From positions 992,001 to 1,056,000 of the forward strand of contig NZ_AP025509.1 of NCBI RefSeq assembly GCF_024347615.1: a DNA stretch of 64,000 nucleotides, written 5' to 3'. The notes under the pieces are model-generated. The model saw only the letters and a program-made list of their open reading frames with translations, was not told the DNA's origin and did not search any database. This document shows positions 7,586 to 17,137 of this stretch, one piece after another (the stretch's first letter is position 1; each line of letters starts with the position of its first letter). This DNA is from Vibrio splendidus (GTDB taxonomy: Bacteria; Pseudomonadota; Gammaproteobacteria; Enterobacterales; Vibrionaceae). Made by a program: the position numbers and the translations under genes.

Positions 7586-8557
7586 ATGACCCCATATCCT
7601 AGCTTGCCATCCTCACATAATGGCTTAAAAGCGTTTGAAGCTGCTGCAAGGCTGATGAGCTTTACTCTGGCTGCCGAAGAGCTGCATGTGACACAAAGTG
7701 CAATCAGCCGACAGATCAAACAGCTTGAAGATGAGTTAAACGCATCACTGGTTATTCGTAAGCATCGAGCGATTGAATTAACGGTACAAGGTCATGATTT
7801 GTATGTGGCTTTGCGTGAAAGCTACGGCAATATCGAAGCTATCATTGCCTCTTGGAGTGAGCCCAAGCAGAAACGTATCGTGATCAAAGCGACCTTAAGT
7901 TTCGCGACGCGAGTATTGATCTCTAAAGTCAGGGAATTAAACGAGCGTTATCAAGATCATGAGATCGTCATAGTTCCTGTGATTGAGGAAGACGAATCGA
8001 TTAATAGTAGTGAGTATGATCTACTGATCTTCCACACGCGTTTCAAAAAACGCTATGACAAGGCACCTGACATCACCTTCTTGCGTGAAGAGTTTATGGC
8101 ACCGGTCTGCTCGACTAGCTTAACTAATTCGACCAACTTAACGAATAAAGACACCGACCTCGATTCGATCTTAACTTTACCAAGACTCCACCCAACCTTA
8201 GATCATCACGACTGGAAAGTGTGGTTGGCCGATGTTGAATTCCCACCAAAGAAACCCGTCAGAAATACCAGTTTCTTGTCTTTAGATATGGCACTCAGTG
8301 CTTGTTTATCCGGTGAAGGCGTTACGGTCACGGATCTATTGTTAGTACAACAAGATCTCCAACGAGGCTTCTTGTACTGCCCTAAGAATGCAAAGATCCA
8401 ACACAGTGCTTGGACTTACTTCATGCACCAACGTACTCACACGCCTATCATCAATGACCTTATTGAATGGCTTAGGGAAGAGACAGAAAAAGAGATCGAG
8501 TTGCTTAAATCACTATCCCATCAGAACCATTGGTTTGGTGTTATCCAAGATTATTAG
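7586..8557 (+). CDS. LysR-family regulator, GcvA-like
   Basis: A 323-residue protein. Its first 65 residues are a LysR winged HTH (LKAFEAAARLMSFTLAAEELHVTQSAISRQIKQLEDEL) with the SHNGLKAFEAAARL pattern seen in GcvA/AmpR-type members. Residues about 95-300 form the effector-binding domain. The divergent MATE pump is the most likely target. The two starts are about 100 bp apart, room for a T-N11-A box, but I could not pick one site with confidence. The ATG at 7586 gives the expected short leader before the HTH. Confidence 0.85.
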   Translation: MTPYPSLPSSHNGLKAFEAAARLMSFTLAAEELHVTQSAISRQIKQLEDELNASLVIRKHRAIELTVQGHDLYVALRESYGNIEAIIASWSEPKQKRIVIKATLSFATRVLISKVRELNERYQDHEIVIVPVIEEDESINSSEYDLLIFHTRFKKRYDKAPDITFLREEFMAPVCSTSLTNSTNLTNKDTDLDSILTLPRLHPTLDHHDWKVWLADVEFPPKKPVRNTSFLSLDMALSACLSGEGVTVTDLLLVQQDLQRGFLYCPKNAKIQHSAWTYFMHQRTHTPIINDLIEWLREETEKEIELLKSLSHQNHWFGVIQDY

Positions 8558-8690
8558 GGGATCGGTGCCTCATTTTTTAAAACTGCATTAACCTTATAAT
8601 TTATAACGTTTATTTATCGATTCGAATGACCTATCTTACGCCCTATGAACCAGTACACAGATATTGGCATCTTATTCTTAGGAGAAAGTC

Positions 8691-9812
8691 ATGGAACAAC
8701 AACGTCTAAAAGTCGCAATTATTGGTGCGGGGCTGAATGGTTTGGCACTTGCATTATCACTGCGTAAATTTGGTATTAGAGCTCGAATATACGAAAAAGC
8801 AGCACAACCACGTGCTGACGGTACTGGCATCATTATGTGGCCAGAAGGCATGCAAGTACTTGCGGCACTGGTTGGTGTCGATAAAGTCAAAGCTGCGTGT
8901 AACCAAGTCGATACCATCTCGACATTAACGGCGACAGGGTTGCCCATCAACACACTTAATATGAGTGACTCTCCGAGTAAAGCTAACGCGCCAATTGGTT
9001 TATTTCACCGCAGCCGTTTATACCAACTGCTATTAAATGAGCTAGGAGATGACTGCATCGTCACTAACCAAACCTGCACTGTTGTTCAAAACGACGATGA
9101 GCCGCAAATTCTGATCAACGGCGAACCCATTGATGCGGATATTATTGTGGGTGCCGACGGCGTGTTCTCTCAAGTGAGAAAGTTTGTCGCGCCTGATGTG
9201 TCACTAAGACAACCGAACGTTTATTGCTGCCGTGGTGAGATTGATTTCAAAGCATCAGAAATCAGCGATGATGAGTGTTATGTTTTTGCGGGTGATAAAT
9301 CTCGAATCGTAACCTACACCTACGATCGAGAAACCCAAGGCAAATACTGGTTTGCTGCGTGTGCCGCTCAAGAGGGTGAAACGCTGTCTAAACAAACCGT
9401 GTTAGAGCAATTCTCTCACTATCCGAGCTATTTACTGAATATGATTCGAGATACGCCTGAATCGAAGATCTTGCCTTCTCCACTCACCGATGTCGCCCCA
9501 TTTGATACTTGGTATCGCGGCAATGCTGTTCTACTAGGAGATTCTTGTTGCGCTGTGCTGCCGACCATGGGTATCGGGTTCAGCTTGGGCATTGAGAACG
9601 CTTACGTATTGGCACAAAGCATTGCCTCTAACTTTGAAGGTACAGAGCAAGCATTCAAACGCTATCAGCAGCGTGCTCAACAACGGTCGCATGAACTGCA
9701 AAACATCACACACCGACTCAGTGAGCTAACTTACAAAGATGAGTTCAACCCAGTCGAAGTGGCGGAGCTTTACCAACAGTTCGCCATTGCAAATAGCCGT
9801 TCGCCTTTCTAA
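8691..9812 (+). CDS. FAD-dependent aromatic-type monooxygenase
   Basis: A 373-residue flavoprotein of the UbiH/PHBH class A group. Visible motifs are the N-terminal dinucleotide fold (VAIIGAGLNGLALALSLRKFG), the DG motif (IIVGADGVFSQVRKF) near residue 155, and the GD motif (GNAVLLGDSCCAVLPTMGIGFSLGIENA) near residue 280, which binds the FAD ribityl chain. These enzymes hydroxylate aromatic or related small molecules using NAD(P)H and O2; the substrate cannot be read from sequence. GGAG lies 8 nt before the ATG. It follows the LysR gene with a gap of about 130 bp in the same orientation. Confidence 0.85.
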   Translation: MEQQRLKVAIIGAGLNGLALALSLRKFGIRARIYEKAAQPRADGTGIIMWPEGMQVLAALVGVDKVKAACNQVDTISTLTATGLPINTLNMSDSPSKANAPIGLFHRSRLYQLLLNELGDDCIVTNQTCTVVQNDDEPQILINGEPIDADIIVGADGVFSQVRKFVAPDVSLRQPNVYCCRGEIDFKASEISDDECYVFAGDKSRIVTYTYDRETQGKYWFAACAAQEGETLSKQTVLEQFSHYPSYLLNMIRDTPESKILPSPLTDVAPFDTWYRGNAVLLGDSCCAVLPTMGIGFSLGIENAYVLAQSIASNFEGTEQAFKRYQQRAQQRSHELQNITHRLSELTYKDEFNPVEVAELYQQFAIANSRSPF

Positions 9813-9864
9813 ACATTTGGCTCGTAAAAACGCGCCAGTTGCAAAACGACTCGTTTACACAACA

Positions 9865-9892
9865 ATAAGCCGCAGCAAATGCTGCGGCTTAT
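9865..9892. terminator. Terminator between the monooxygenase and amylase genes
   Basis: A 12-bp perfect stem ATAAGCCGCAGC/GCTGCGGCTTAT with a 4-nt loop lies between two convergent genes. T tracts are weak on both sides. Confidence 0.75.
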
Positions 9893-9930
9893 GCTTTCTA
9901 CCCGTTATGTTTCACTTTGTTGAGCAAACA

Positions 9931-11331
9931 TTAAAGCTTAAACATACGCGCACTGCGTGGTGGTAGATTGAATGTATGGTAGCGAGAAGAAATGGTTTCT
10001 GTCGCGCTGCTTAATACGTCTTTGTATTGAACATTCCAATTAAATTCATGTTGGTAGGTATCAACCGTCACGCCACGAGTTTCGCCACACTTGTTAATAC
10101 CAACAACGCCTTCTTTGCCACGTTTAAACAGCAAAGTACATTGGTCACTCGAAATCATCGTCATCGATTTACCTTGCATCGCGTTATGGAAGCTCAGCAT
10201 ATTCTTCATATTCGAGCTATTCCAAACATTGCCCCAACGACCGTTATCCTTGTCTTCAGAATCCGGTAGGTCATCGCTGTAGATCAACGGAGTACCGCCA
10301 TCTTTGCCAAGGATGTAAGCGTAAGCAAGCTGCTCGTCTTGTGGATCCATAATTTGGTAACGGAAACCGTCATTGGTTGGAATATCATGTGTGATCGCAA
10401 AAGTAATTGAGCGATTGTCATCCAATGCTTGGCCGTACGCTTTAGGATCATGCAGTTGATTCAAACCACCGCCCATTGAGAATGCCGAGCGAATCGACGC
10501 AAACAGCGGGAAATCGTACGCGGAGTGATTAGTATTATTCAGGTACGGCGCTAAGAATGACTCATAGCCGCTGTTCCCTGCTCCACCGCTGGTAATAACT
10601 TCACCGAACACATGCATGTTCGCAGTAATTTCAGACGTGAATACCTGATCGATTTGGTACTGGCTCATGTGTTTTACCGCATCAATACGGAACCCTTTGA
10701 TCCCCATATCTTTTAGCGCTTTCAGATATAAACGTTGCTGTGAAACCACCCAGTTATTTGGGTCGAGATCAGGTAAACCTACATCGCCATCGGCACCACA
10801 CAAACGCCAGTACTGAACGTGACCAGGATCGTTCCAATCTGAAATACAGCCAGCTGCATGGAAATCGTTAGCCGAGACAAAACCTTGTGCTAAGCTGCCA
10901 AACAGAGTCTGGTCAGCATAGTAACTTGAACGGCTCGCATAATCGTTTAGCACTTCAGTGCCTGGGTAATCCAAGTCACTTCGCTTCCAGCTTTCATTCG
11001 CCATATGGTTGAGTACCACATCGGCATACACATCGACGCCCACACCTTTGAGTGCGGCAATCATTGCAGCTAAATCTTGTTTGTTGCCTAAAGGTGAATC
11101 AATGGTACGCAGATCTTGAGGTTGGTAACGCGCCCACCATTGGCTGCCGCTAGACTTCATCGCAGGTGCAACAAGCACCTTCTTATAGCCAGCTTGTGCA
11201 ATTTGATCGGCGTTGGCCGTTACGTCCGAATACTTCCAATTGAAAGCATGCAAAATAGTGTCAGCATAAGTGGCTGAGCTAAAAGAACAAACTGCAAGTG
11301 CGGATATGAGTAGGGTATTGATTGGTTTCAT
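9931..11331 (-). CDS. Secreted alpha-amylase (GH13)
   Basis: A 466-residue enzyme with a signal peptide (cut near ATYA-D at about residue 23). It hydrolyses internal alpha-1,4 bonds of starch or glycogen outside the cytoplasm. The four GH13 signatures are present in order: region I DVYADVVLNH near residue 105, region II GFRIDAVKH near 220 with the nucleophile Asp, region III HVFGEV near 247 with the acid/base Glu, and region IV FAITHD near 313. A C-terminal beta domain follows (VVGINKCGETRGVTVDTY to PPRSARMFKL). It is a single gene flanked by divergent and convergent neighbours. Confidence 0.93.
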   Translation of the reverse strand: MKPINTLLISALAVCSFSSATYADTILHAFNWKYSDVTANADQIAQAGYKKVLVAPAMKSSGSQWWARYQPQDLRTIDSPLGNKQDLAAMIAALKGVGVDVYADVVLNHMANESWKRSDLDYPGTEVLNDYASRSSYYADQTLFGSLAQGFVSANDFHAAGCISDWNDPGHVQYWRLCGADGDVGLPDLDPNNWVVSQQRLYLKALKDMGIKGFRIDAVKHMSQYQIDQVFTSEITANMHVFGEVITSGGAGNSGYESFLAPYLNNTNHSAYDFPLFASIRSAFSMGGGLNQLHDPKAYGQALDDNRSITFAITHDIPTNDGFRYQIMDPQDEQLAYAYILGKDGGTPLIYSDDLPDSEDKDNGRWGNVWNSSNMKNMLSFHNAMQGKSMTMISSDQCTLLFKRGKEGVVGINKCGETRGVTVDTYQHEFNWNVQYKDVLSSATETISSRYHTFNLPPRSARMFKL

Positions 11332-11600
11332 AGAACATATCTCTCATTATAAATTCACAAGAATGATATGAATAAGAACGACAATTAAAACGACGGATAA
11401 ATCAGAGTTGAATTAGCGTCACCTTCTGTTGATGGTGATTTTATAAAACTGAGCTATCGCCGATGTTATGCGGGATGAGTTTTGAACAGAACTGAAATGA
11501 GAATTAATTGAATCAAGTTGACCAGAACAGGACAAAGACTTTGGTCGGCTCTTCTAAACTACGTTATGATTCCTTTTCCCCTCAACCAATTGATATTTTT

Positions 11601-12500
11601 ATGCCTTCTTTCTCTTTTTCACTGATCCCTGTAGGGGTTCGGTTCATGATCCTTTCTGCTTTTGGATTCGCACTGATGTCAGCTTGTGTGAAATACGTTA
11701 GCAATTACGGCATACCTGTATTTGAAATTGTTGCAGCAAGGGCTTTGGTGTCGTTGATCATCAGCTACATCGATGTGAAGCGCAAACGTATTTCTATCTG
11801 GGGCAATAACAAGCCTCTGTTGTTTGTTCGTGGCGCGGTAGGCACCGCAGCCTTGATGTGTGTTTACTACGCTGTGACCACTTTGCCATTAGCAGAAGCG
11901 ACCATTCTACAATACGTTCATCCCGTATTTACTGCGTTACTTGGCGTACTGTTCCTGAAAGAACGCGTCCAAAAGTCGACCATGATATGCATTGTATTCT
12001 GCCTAGCGGGATTATCGGTAATGGTACAGCCAAGCATGAACAGCAGCGCGAGCAGCGAGTTGCCGCTATTCAGTATTATGCTGGCGTTGTGTGGCGCGTT
12101 TGGTAGCTCAATTGCTTATGTGATTGTAAGAAAGCTTAGCCAAACTGAAGACAGCTCAGTGATCATCTTTTACTTCCCACTGGTCGCTCTGCCAATATCG
12201 ACCGCCCTGATCTGGAACGACTTTGTGTGGCCTAGCCTTTTCTTAACCATGATGCTGGTTCTGGTCGGGATTTTCACTCAGATCGGCCAATATGGTTTGA
12301 CCAAAGCAATGCAAACTCAAGCGGCTGGTAAAGCTTCAGCTTACTCATACGTTCAGATCGTATTCTCAGCACTATTAGGTGTTTGGGTGTTCAATGAGAT
12401 TCCATCAGTTTGGACCTACCTAGGTGGTGGCCTTATTGTGACGGGTGCTCTTATCAATGTGTTTGGCAAACAACTGTTGGTGCCGTTTAGAGCTAAGTAG
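11601..12500 (+). CDS. EamA/DMT-superfamily transporter
   Basis: About 299 residues with ten hydrophobic helices in two EamA repeats. The first repeat includes FEIVAARALVSLIISY and AEATILQYVHPVFTALLGVLFLKERV, a typical EamA helix 3-4 pattern. The second includes AAGKASAYSYVQIVFSALLGVWVFNEIP. Family members export amino acids or other metabolites, or import small compounds. The start is uncertain: the frame is open to a TTG at 11508, ATG 11601 is the first good candidate, and ATG 11646 just before helix 1 has a G-rich stretch upstream. A further 32 residues in the TTG form look non-membrane and unconserved. Confidence 0.8.
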   Translation: MPSFSFSLIPVGVRFMILSAFGFALMSACVKYVSNYGIPVFEIVAARALVSLIISYIDVKRKRISIWGNNKPLLFVRGAVGTAALMCVYYAVTTLPLAEATILQYVHPVFTALLGVLFLKERVQKSTMICIVFCLAGLSVMVQPSMNSSASSELPLFSIMLALCGAFGSSIAYVIVRKLSQTEDSSVIIFYFPLVALPISTALIWNDFVWPSLFLTMMLVLVGIFTQIGQYGLTKAMQTQAAGKASAYSYVQIVFSALLGVWVFNEIPSVWTYLGGGLIVTGALINVFGKQLLVPFRAK

Positions 12501-12556
12501 ATAGCCAAATAACAGAGCTGAATACCATTTAGCTAATCAGCGATTAAATAGATCTA

Positions 12557-12592
12557 AAAAGGGCATTGCGGATTATTCCACAATGCCCTTTT
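12557..12592. terminator. Bidirectional terminator
   Basis: GGGCATTG pairs with CAATGCCC around a 12-nt loop, with an A run before and a T run after. It sits between the convergent EamA and glyoxalase-fold genes. Confidence 0.85.
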
Positions 12593-12654
12593 CTATAAAT
12601 GCTCTAGCGCGTTTTCATTCAGCTAACCAACTTTAATAAAGCGGCGTATTACGG

Positions 12655-13074
12655 CTAGCTTGTAGCGTTACGTAGTTTTGGATCGTCACTCAAATACTCA
12701 ACAAACTCGATTTCAAAGCCCGCCGGATCCACAAAGTAGACGTTTTTACGATAAGGTTCTTCGGCACCGGGTTTGGCAATTGGGAAGCCCGCATCAACAA
12801 GCCGCTTGGTTACGCTTTCGATATTATTGGTCACATAAGCGAAGTGTGCGAGGCCAACCGAATGCCCTGCCAAATCTCTATTTTCACCTTCACCGTGATC
12901 GCTCAACGCGATGTATTGGTACTCGTCACCAAAATGCAGCCAGTTACGTGGCTTGCCTGACCACTCCCCTTGTCCCTCATCACGGACATACCAATGAGGG
13001 AACGCCGCTTTATAGAAAACCAGCATTTCTGGGATGTCTTTTACCACTAAATTCACATGTTCAAGTTGGATCAT
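12655..13074 (-). CDS. VOC-superfamily (glyoxalase/bleomycin-resistance fold) protein
   Basis: A 139-residue protein with the two beta-alpha-beta-beta-beta modules of the VOC fold. MIQLEHVNLVVKDIPEMLVFYKAAF starts module 1 with the metal-ligand His in LEHVNL. GLAHFAYVTNNIESVTKRLVDAGFPI starts module 2 with its HFAY His. The closing KNVYFVDPAGFEIEFVEY holds the usual Glu. Members act as metal-dependent lyases, isomerases or dioxygenases; the function here is open. I prefer ATG 13074, with AAGGAG 6 nt upstream, over an upstream in-frame start at 13113. Confidence 0.8.
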   Translation of the reverse strand: MIQLEHVNLVVKDIPEMLVFYKAAFPHWYVRDEGQGEWSGKPRNWLHFGDEYQYIALSDHGEGENRDLAGHSVGLAHFAYVTNNIESVTKRLVDAGFPIAKPGAEEPYRKNVYFVDPAGFEIEFVEYLSDDPKLRNATS

Positions 13075-13303
13075 TCTTCTCTCCTTAAAGTATTCTCGTA
13101 AGCAACGTTGCATATCCTAATACCTCAAGTTAAGTTGAGGTAAAGGGTTAATTTACGTTTATTTTCGAGAACGTTTTTAGAGCCCAAATTGTTCTGCTTT
13201 GACTACATACAAACTTTAAGTTTAGACGACTTAATCTAATGTGGCTTCCTTGCCTGTGTTCTGTTCTTTGTGCCTTGGTGATCTCGTTGTTCAGAACAGA
13301 TAA

Positions 13304-14068
13304 CTAAATCGCGACACACATTGGCGTATTTGAAATAGGATCACGAAACACGCTCGCTTTAAGATCAAACACCTTACTGAGCATAGTTTCGGTCATCACC
13401 TCATCAGGCGAACCTTCTGCTATTAAGCACCCTTTTTCCAAAACCACTAGATGGTCGCAGTAACGACTGGCTTGGTTAAGATCATGCAACACAACAACCA
13501 CCGTTTTTCCTTTGGCATTCATCTGTTGCATCAGGTTCATTAATTCCACCTGGTGAGACATATCAAGGTATGTGGTCGGTTCATCCAACATCACTACGTC
13601 CGTATCTTGTGCAATTACCATCGCAATCCATGCTCTTTGACGCTGGCCACCAGACAGTGACTCAACAGGCTTATCAGCAAACTCAAGCACACCTGTATCA
13701 CGCATAGCTTGTTCGACAATCCTTTGATCGTCCTGTCCTAACCTCCCCCAATGAGAGACATAAGGCGAACGGCCATATTCGACCAACTTTCTTACCGTGA
13801 TCCCCTCAGGGCTGACCAAGATTTGCGGAAGAAGTGACAACGAACGAGCGAGCGTTTTATCGCCATAGCTTGATAGCGGTTTGTCTTCAAACAACACCTC
13901 TCCAGCCACTGGCTTGTTAATTCTGACTAACGTCTTTAACAAGGTAGATTTACCGCACCCGTTAGGTCCTATCAATGCGGTAATTTTTCCCTTAGGGATA
14001 GAAACAGACAGGTTCGGTATGATCGTTTGTTTGCCGTACGCGACGGAAAGATTCTGCGTTTTAAGCAT
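13304..14068 (-). CDS. pvuE: Ferric-vibrioferrin ABC transporter ATPase
   Basis: About 254 residues, FecE/FhuC-type ATPase that powers siderophore import through PvuCD. Walker A GPNGCGKST near residue 35, Q-loop LLPQILVSP, signature LSGGQRQRAWIAM near 138, Walker B VVMLDEPTTYLD near 160 and switch HD in VVVLHDLNQ are all intact. It is the last gene of the leftward psuA-pvuABCDE operon. ATG 14068 follows the pvuD stop by 2 nt, with GAGG upstream; a TTG at 14077 would overlap pvuD. Identification rests on operon order matching the V. parahaemolyticus locus. Confidence 0.92.
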   Translation of the reverse strand: MLKTQNLSVAYGKQTIIPNLSVSIPKGKITALIGPNGCGKSTLLKTLVRINKPVAGEVLFEDKPLSSYGDKTLARSLSLLPQILVSPEGITVRKLVEYGRSPYVSHWGRLGQDDQRIVEQAMRDTGVLEFADKPVESLSGGQRQRAWIAMVIAQDTDVVMLDEPTTYLDMSHQVELMNLMQQMNAKGKTVVVVLHDLNQASRYCDHLVVLEKGCLIAEGSPDEVMTETMLSKVFDLKASVFRDPISNTPMCVAI

Positions 14069-14070
14069 GG

Positions 14071-15042
14071 TTACCAACCTCGATAACGATAGAGAAGAAA
14101 GATGAAATATGGCGCGCCAATCACAGACGTGAGAACGCCTGCTGGCAATTCAATAGGTGGTTGTAGACCTCTGGCCAACCCATCAGCGCTGGTAACCAGA
14201 ATTGCCCCTACCAGTGCAGATGCTGGGATTAACAACTTATGATTATGCCCAAACAACAAGCGTGCTACGTGAGGCGCCAATAAACCCACAAAACTGATCG
14301 TTCCAGCAACAGAAACGCTAACACTGGCAAGCAATACAGCGGCCAATAACGCGAGAGCCTGTATCTGTTTTGGCTTAGTACCCAATGTGGTCGCACTTTC
14401 CTCGCCAAGCCCCATCACATCCAATCGCCACGCCAACCATAATGCCATGGGTAACAACAAGAGCAGTGCACTCCAAATAAACGGGACTTGCTGCCAATTT
14501 CTGCCCCAAAGACTGCCAGTTAGCCACACCATGGCCGTGTTGATCTCGATCGGGTTGGTAACCAGCAAGAAGTCGATACAACTGGCCAGAAACGCACTCA
14601 CCGCAATACCAATCAGCGCCAATTTGGCGGGTGTTGGCCTTGACCACCATGCCAATACAGCAATCAGCCCAGCAGCCAATACCCCACCGAACATCGCCAC
14701 AACCGGAAGCACACTGACTGGTGCATTGGGGAACCAAACTAAACTCGCTGTCGCAGCAAGGCCTGCCCCGGCGCTAATACCCATAAGATCAGGCGATGCT
14801 AACGGATTACGTATCACGCCTTGCACTAATACCCCTGAAAGCCCTAACCCTGCGCCCACGCTTATCGCGAGCAACATACGTGGTAGCCGATACTGATGGA
14901 TAACAAAGTCGTCGCTGGAAAACGCGACCAAATGTTCGATGACTTGAGAAACAGAAAGCGAAGCTGCGCCGACAAACAAACCTGCGGATGCCACTAATAT
15001 GAGAATCCCTGATAACAAAATTATCTTAGTGTGATGGTGCAT
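14071..15042 (-). CDS. pvuD: Ferric-vibrioferrin ABC permease
   Basis: A FecCD/BtuC-type permease of about 323 residues with around nine to ten membrane helices. Family patterns are RLPRMLLAISVGAGLGLSGVLVQGVIRNPLASPDLMGISAGAG and SFVGLLAPHVARLLFGHNHKLLIP, the last being the cytoplasmic loop that contacts the ATPase. It pairs with PvuC to form the import channel. ATG 15042 shares one base with the pvuC stop (TAATG) and has GAGGAG 6 nt upstream, so it is translationally coupled; the longer frame to 15075 is unlikely. Confidence 0.92.
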   Translation of the reverse strand: MHHHTKIILLSGILILVASAGLFVGAASLSVSQVIEHLVAFSSDDFVIHQYRLPRMLLAISVGAGLGLSGVLVQGVIRNPLASPDLMGISAGAGLAATASLVWFPNAPVSVLPVVAMFGGVLAAGLIAVLAWWSRPTPAKLALIGIAVSAFLASCIDFLLVTNPIEINTAMVWLTGSLWGRNWQQVPFIWSALLLLLPMALWLAWRLDVMGLGEESATTLGTKPKQIQALALLAAVLLASVSVSVAGTISFVGLLAPHVARLLFGHNHKLLIPASALVGAILVTSADGLARGLQPPIELPAGVLTSVIGAPYFIFLLYRYRGW

Positions 15043-16076
15043 TAAGATCTCCTCGTCGCAATCAAAATAAAACAAGGTGTTCCGAGCAAAGCAGTAATAA
15101 CACCAACGGGTGTTTCAGTCGGGAAAGCAATCGCTCGCGACAGTGCATCTGACCAAGACACCAATGCTGCGCCGGCCAATGCTGAAATAGGAATCAGTAA
15201 ATGGTAATTGTGCCCGACCATAGGTCGAACCAAATGAGGCACTAACAATCCAACAAAGCCAATTGGCCCTGCGATAGCGACACTTGCTCCGGCAAGCAAC
15301 ACGATCGTCAGTCCACTCACGAGGCGAGTAAACCTGATGTTACTGCCCAACCCCACTGCAACCTCTTCACCAAGTGCCAGTAAGTTGAGGTTGCGAGCAA
15401 GACTCATTGCCAACACCAAACCAATCACTACAGGCGGCCAAAGCTGTTGCCATTGCTCATCATCGACACTAGACAGTGAGCCAGTAAGCCAATGCAAGAC
15501 GCTATAAGCCATGTCGTCAGCAAGAATCAGCGCCGCTCGTGTCAGTCCGAGCAATAACGCTGTAATGGCGATACCCGCGAGAACCAAACGTAACGGATGA
15601 GAACGTTCGGAGAAAAAACCACCGAGGAGCATCACGGCACCGCCGCTTAGCAATGCACCAAGAACAGCATTAAGGATTGGGTTTAAATCACTAACCACAG
15701 GTATGCCTATTGCAGCTAACGCCATAAAACAGGCCGCGCCAGCGTTAATGCCAAGAATCGACGGAGACGCGAGTGGATTGCGCGTCAAACCTTGCATTAA
15801 TACCCCAGCGACGGCCAAACTCGCACCAATAAACAACCCTACGTAAGCTCTTGGCGCTCTTAGCGTCGCCAATATTTGATGAGTCATATTGTTTTCATCA
15901 AACGCAAACCAGTAATGAATCAAGTCACTCAATGTTAAAGAGAAATTAGACCATCCGGTCATAGAGGCTGCGTAACCAGATAGTGCCAAACACGACACTA
16001 GTGCAGTAAATAATATGACTCGCCACGACAGTATTGGCCAGAATCGCTTACTTTTAGAGAACAACATCGTACTCAT
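15042..16076 (-). CDS. pvuC: Ferric-vibrioferrin ABC permease
   Basis: A 344-residue FecCD-family permease. Its N-terminal cytoplasmic tail is basic ([13 protein letters not shown]), followed by the first helix. [45 protein letters not shown] is the family hallmark, and [24 protein letters not shown] is the ATPase-contact region. It forms the heterodimeric inner-membrane channel with PvuD. The ATG overlaps the pvuB stop by four bases (ATGA), showing tight coupling. Confidence 0.92.
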   Translation of the reverse strand: MSTMLFSKSKRFWPILSWRVILFTALVSCLALSGYAASMTGWSNFSLTLSDLIHYWFAFDENNMTHQILATLRAPRAYVGLFIGASLAVAGVLMQGLTRNPLASPSILGINAGAACFMALAAIGIPVVSDLNPILNAVLGALLSGGAVMLLGGFFSERSHPLRLVLAGIAITALLLGLTRAALILADDMAYSVLHWLTGSLSSVDDEQWQQLWPPVVIGLVLAMSLARNLNLLALGEEVAVGLGSNIRFTRLVSGLTIVLLAGASVAIAGPIGFVGLLVPHLVRPMVGHNYHLLIPISALAGAALVSWSDALSRAIAFPTETPVGVITALLGTPCFILIATRRS

Positions 16077-17050
16077 GATGGATCCAAGATCTGCTCAAGA
16101 TTTTTCGCCATTTGTTCTGCCGCTAACATGCCTCGGTTCAATGACCAAAGTGCTGGTGACACTTCTACAACTTGCTGTTTTTTTGCAGAGGTTAGTACAT
16201 TGAATAACGGATTTTTCTGCCAATCATCAACAATATTTGGATGAGAGTAAGCGCCAAGGAGCAACCAATCCGGATTGGTTTTCAACAACAACTCAAAGCT
16301 GGTTGGTAAATATGCCTTCTCTGTTGGTTTCACAATAGGGCTCGCAATGCCTAATTCGGTCAACACGCCACCTGCGTAAGATGCAGGGCTATGTAACCAC
16401 ATACCTTTATCCGACACGACAGCGAATTGGACGGTTTGTTTGAGCGAGAAATGACTTTTGAATTCAGCCATGGCGTGTTGATGTTGTTGAATTCGTTGTT
16501 CCATTGACGATTGCTTGTCGAGAGCGATGCCAATCTTGAGCGCAGACTCCAAATTTTCTTGATACGTCTCGCCGCGGCTTTTAAGCAGCAGCGTTGGTGC
16601 GATGCGTTGTAGATCTTGATATACAGTACGATGACGCTCTGCATCTGCGATGATCAGGTCAGGCTTTAATACCGCAATGGCTTCTAGGCTAGGCTGAGAA
16701 CGCATGCCAACCGATTCCCATGGTTGAACCAATTCACGCACCGCCGGAATCACTCGTGAAGCATCATTGTCATCAGCAACTCCAACGGGAGAAACACCTA
16801 CCGCAGCTAACGCATCTACAAATGAGAACTCCAGTACCACGATGCGTTGTGGCGTAGTGGCGATCTCAAACTGACCTTGCTCATCTTGTATGACCCTAGT
16901 TTGTGCTGAACTGGAGAATGAGAACAAGCTTAAAATCAGCAAAGTTAAGGTTATCGCTATCTTGCTGAATAAACACTGCTTATTGAATGACAGCAGTCCG
17001 TTCGACAGCAGCAATGGATTCGAAAACAAAAGGCGAGAGCTGTTTTCCAT
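16073..17050 (-). CDS. pvuB: Periplasmic ferric-vibrioferrin-binding protein
   Basis: A 325-residue FecB/FhuD-type binding protein that hands ferric vibrioferrin from the outer-membrane receptor to PvuCD. It has an unusually long N-terminal region before a hydrophobic segment ([15 protein letters not shown]) and a likely cut near SSAQ at about residue 49. The mature part has [31 protein letters not shown], the usual start of a class III binding protein, and ends with [27 protein letters not shown] lies 9 nt before the ATG. It is separated from pvuA by 87 nt that contain a hairpin. Confidence 0.92.
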   Translation of the reverse strand: MENSSRLLFSNPLLLSNGLLSFNKQCLFSKIAITLTLLILSLFSFSSSAQTRVIQDEQGQFEIATTPQRIVVLEFSFVDALAAVGVSPVGVADDNDASRVIPAVRELVQPWESVGMRSQPSLEAIAVLKPDLIIADAERHRTVYQDLQRIAPTLLLKSRGETYQENLESALKIGIALDKQSSMEQRIQQHQHAMAEFKSHFSLKQTVQFAVVSDKGMWLHSPASYAGGVLTELGIASPIVKPTEKAYLPTSFELLLKTNPDWLLLGAYSHPNIVDDWQKNPLFNVLTSAKKQQVVEVSPALWSLNRGMLAAEQMAKNLEQILDPS

Positions 17051-17080
17051 ATTTAATTTTCCTTAAACGCTAGAACCGTG

Positions 17081-17107
17081 AAAGTCGCCAAGAGTATTGG
17101 CGACTTT
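17081..17107. promoter_or_regulatory. Intercistronic hairpin between pvuA and pvuB
   Basis: A 9-bp perfect stem, AAAGTCGCC/GGCGACTTT, with a 9-nt loop. In the direction of the operon (minus) no T run follows, so it is probably an mRNA-stabilising or partial-termination structure that lowers pvuB-E relative to the receptors. Confidence 0.6.
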
Positions 17108-17137
17108 TATTCGTTATTACTTTCAATAAATTACGTA

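Noticed and set aside
12678..13088. 136-codon frame antisense to the glyoxalase-fold gene
   Set aside because: It lies almost exactly opposite a well-supported VOC gene, and its product has unlikely composition.
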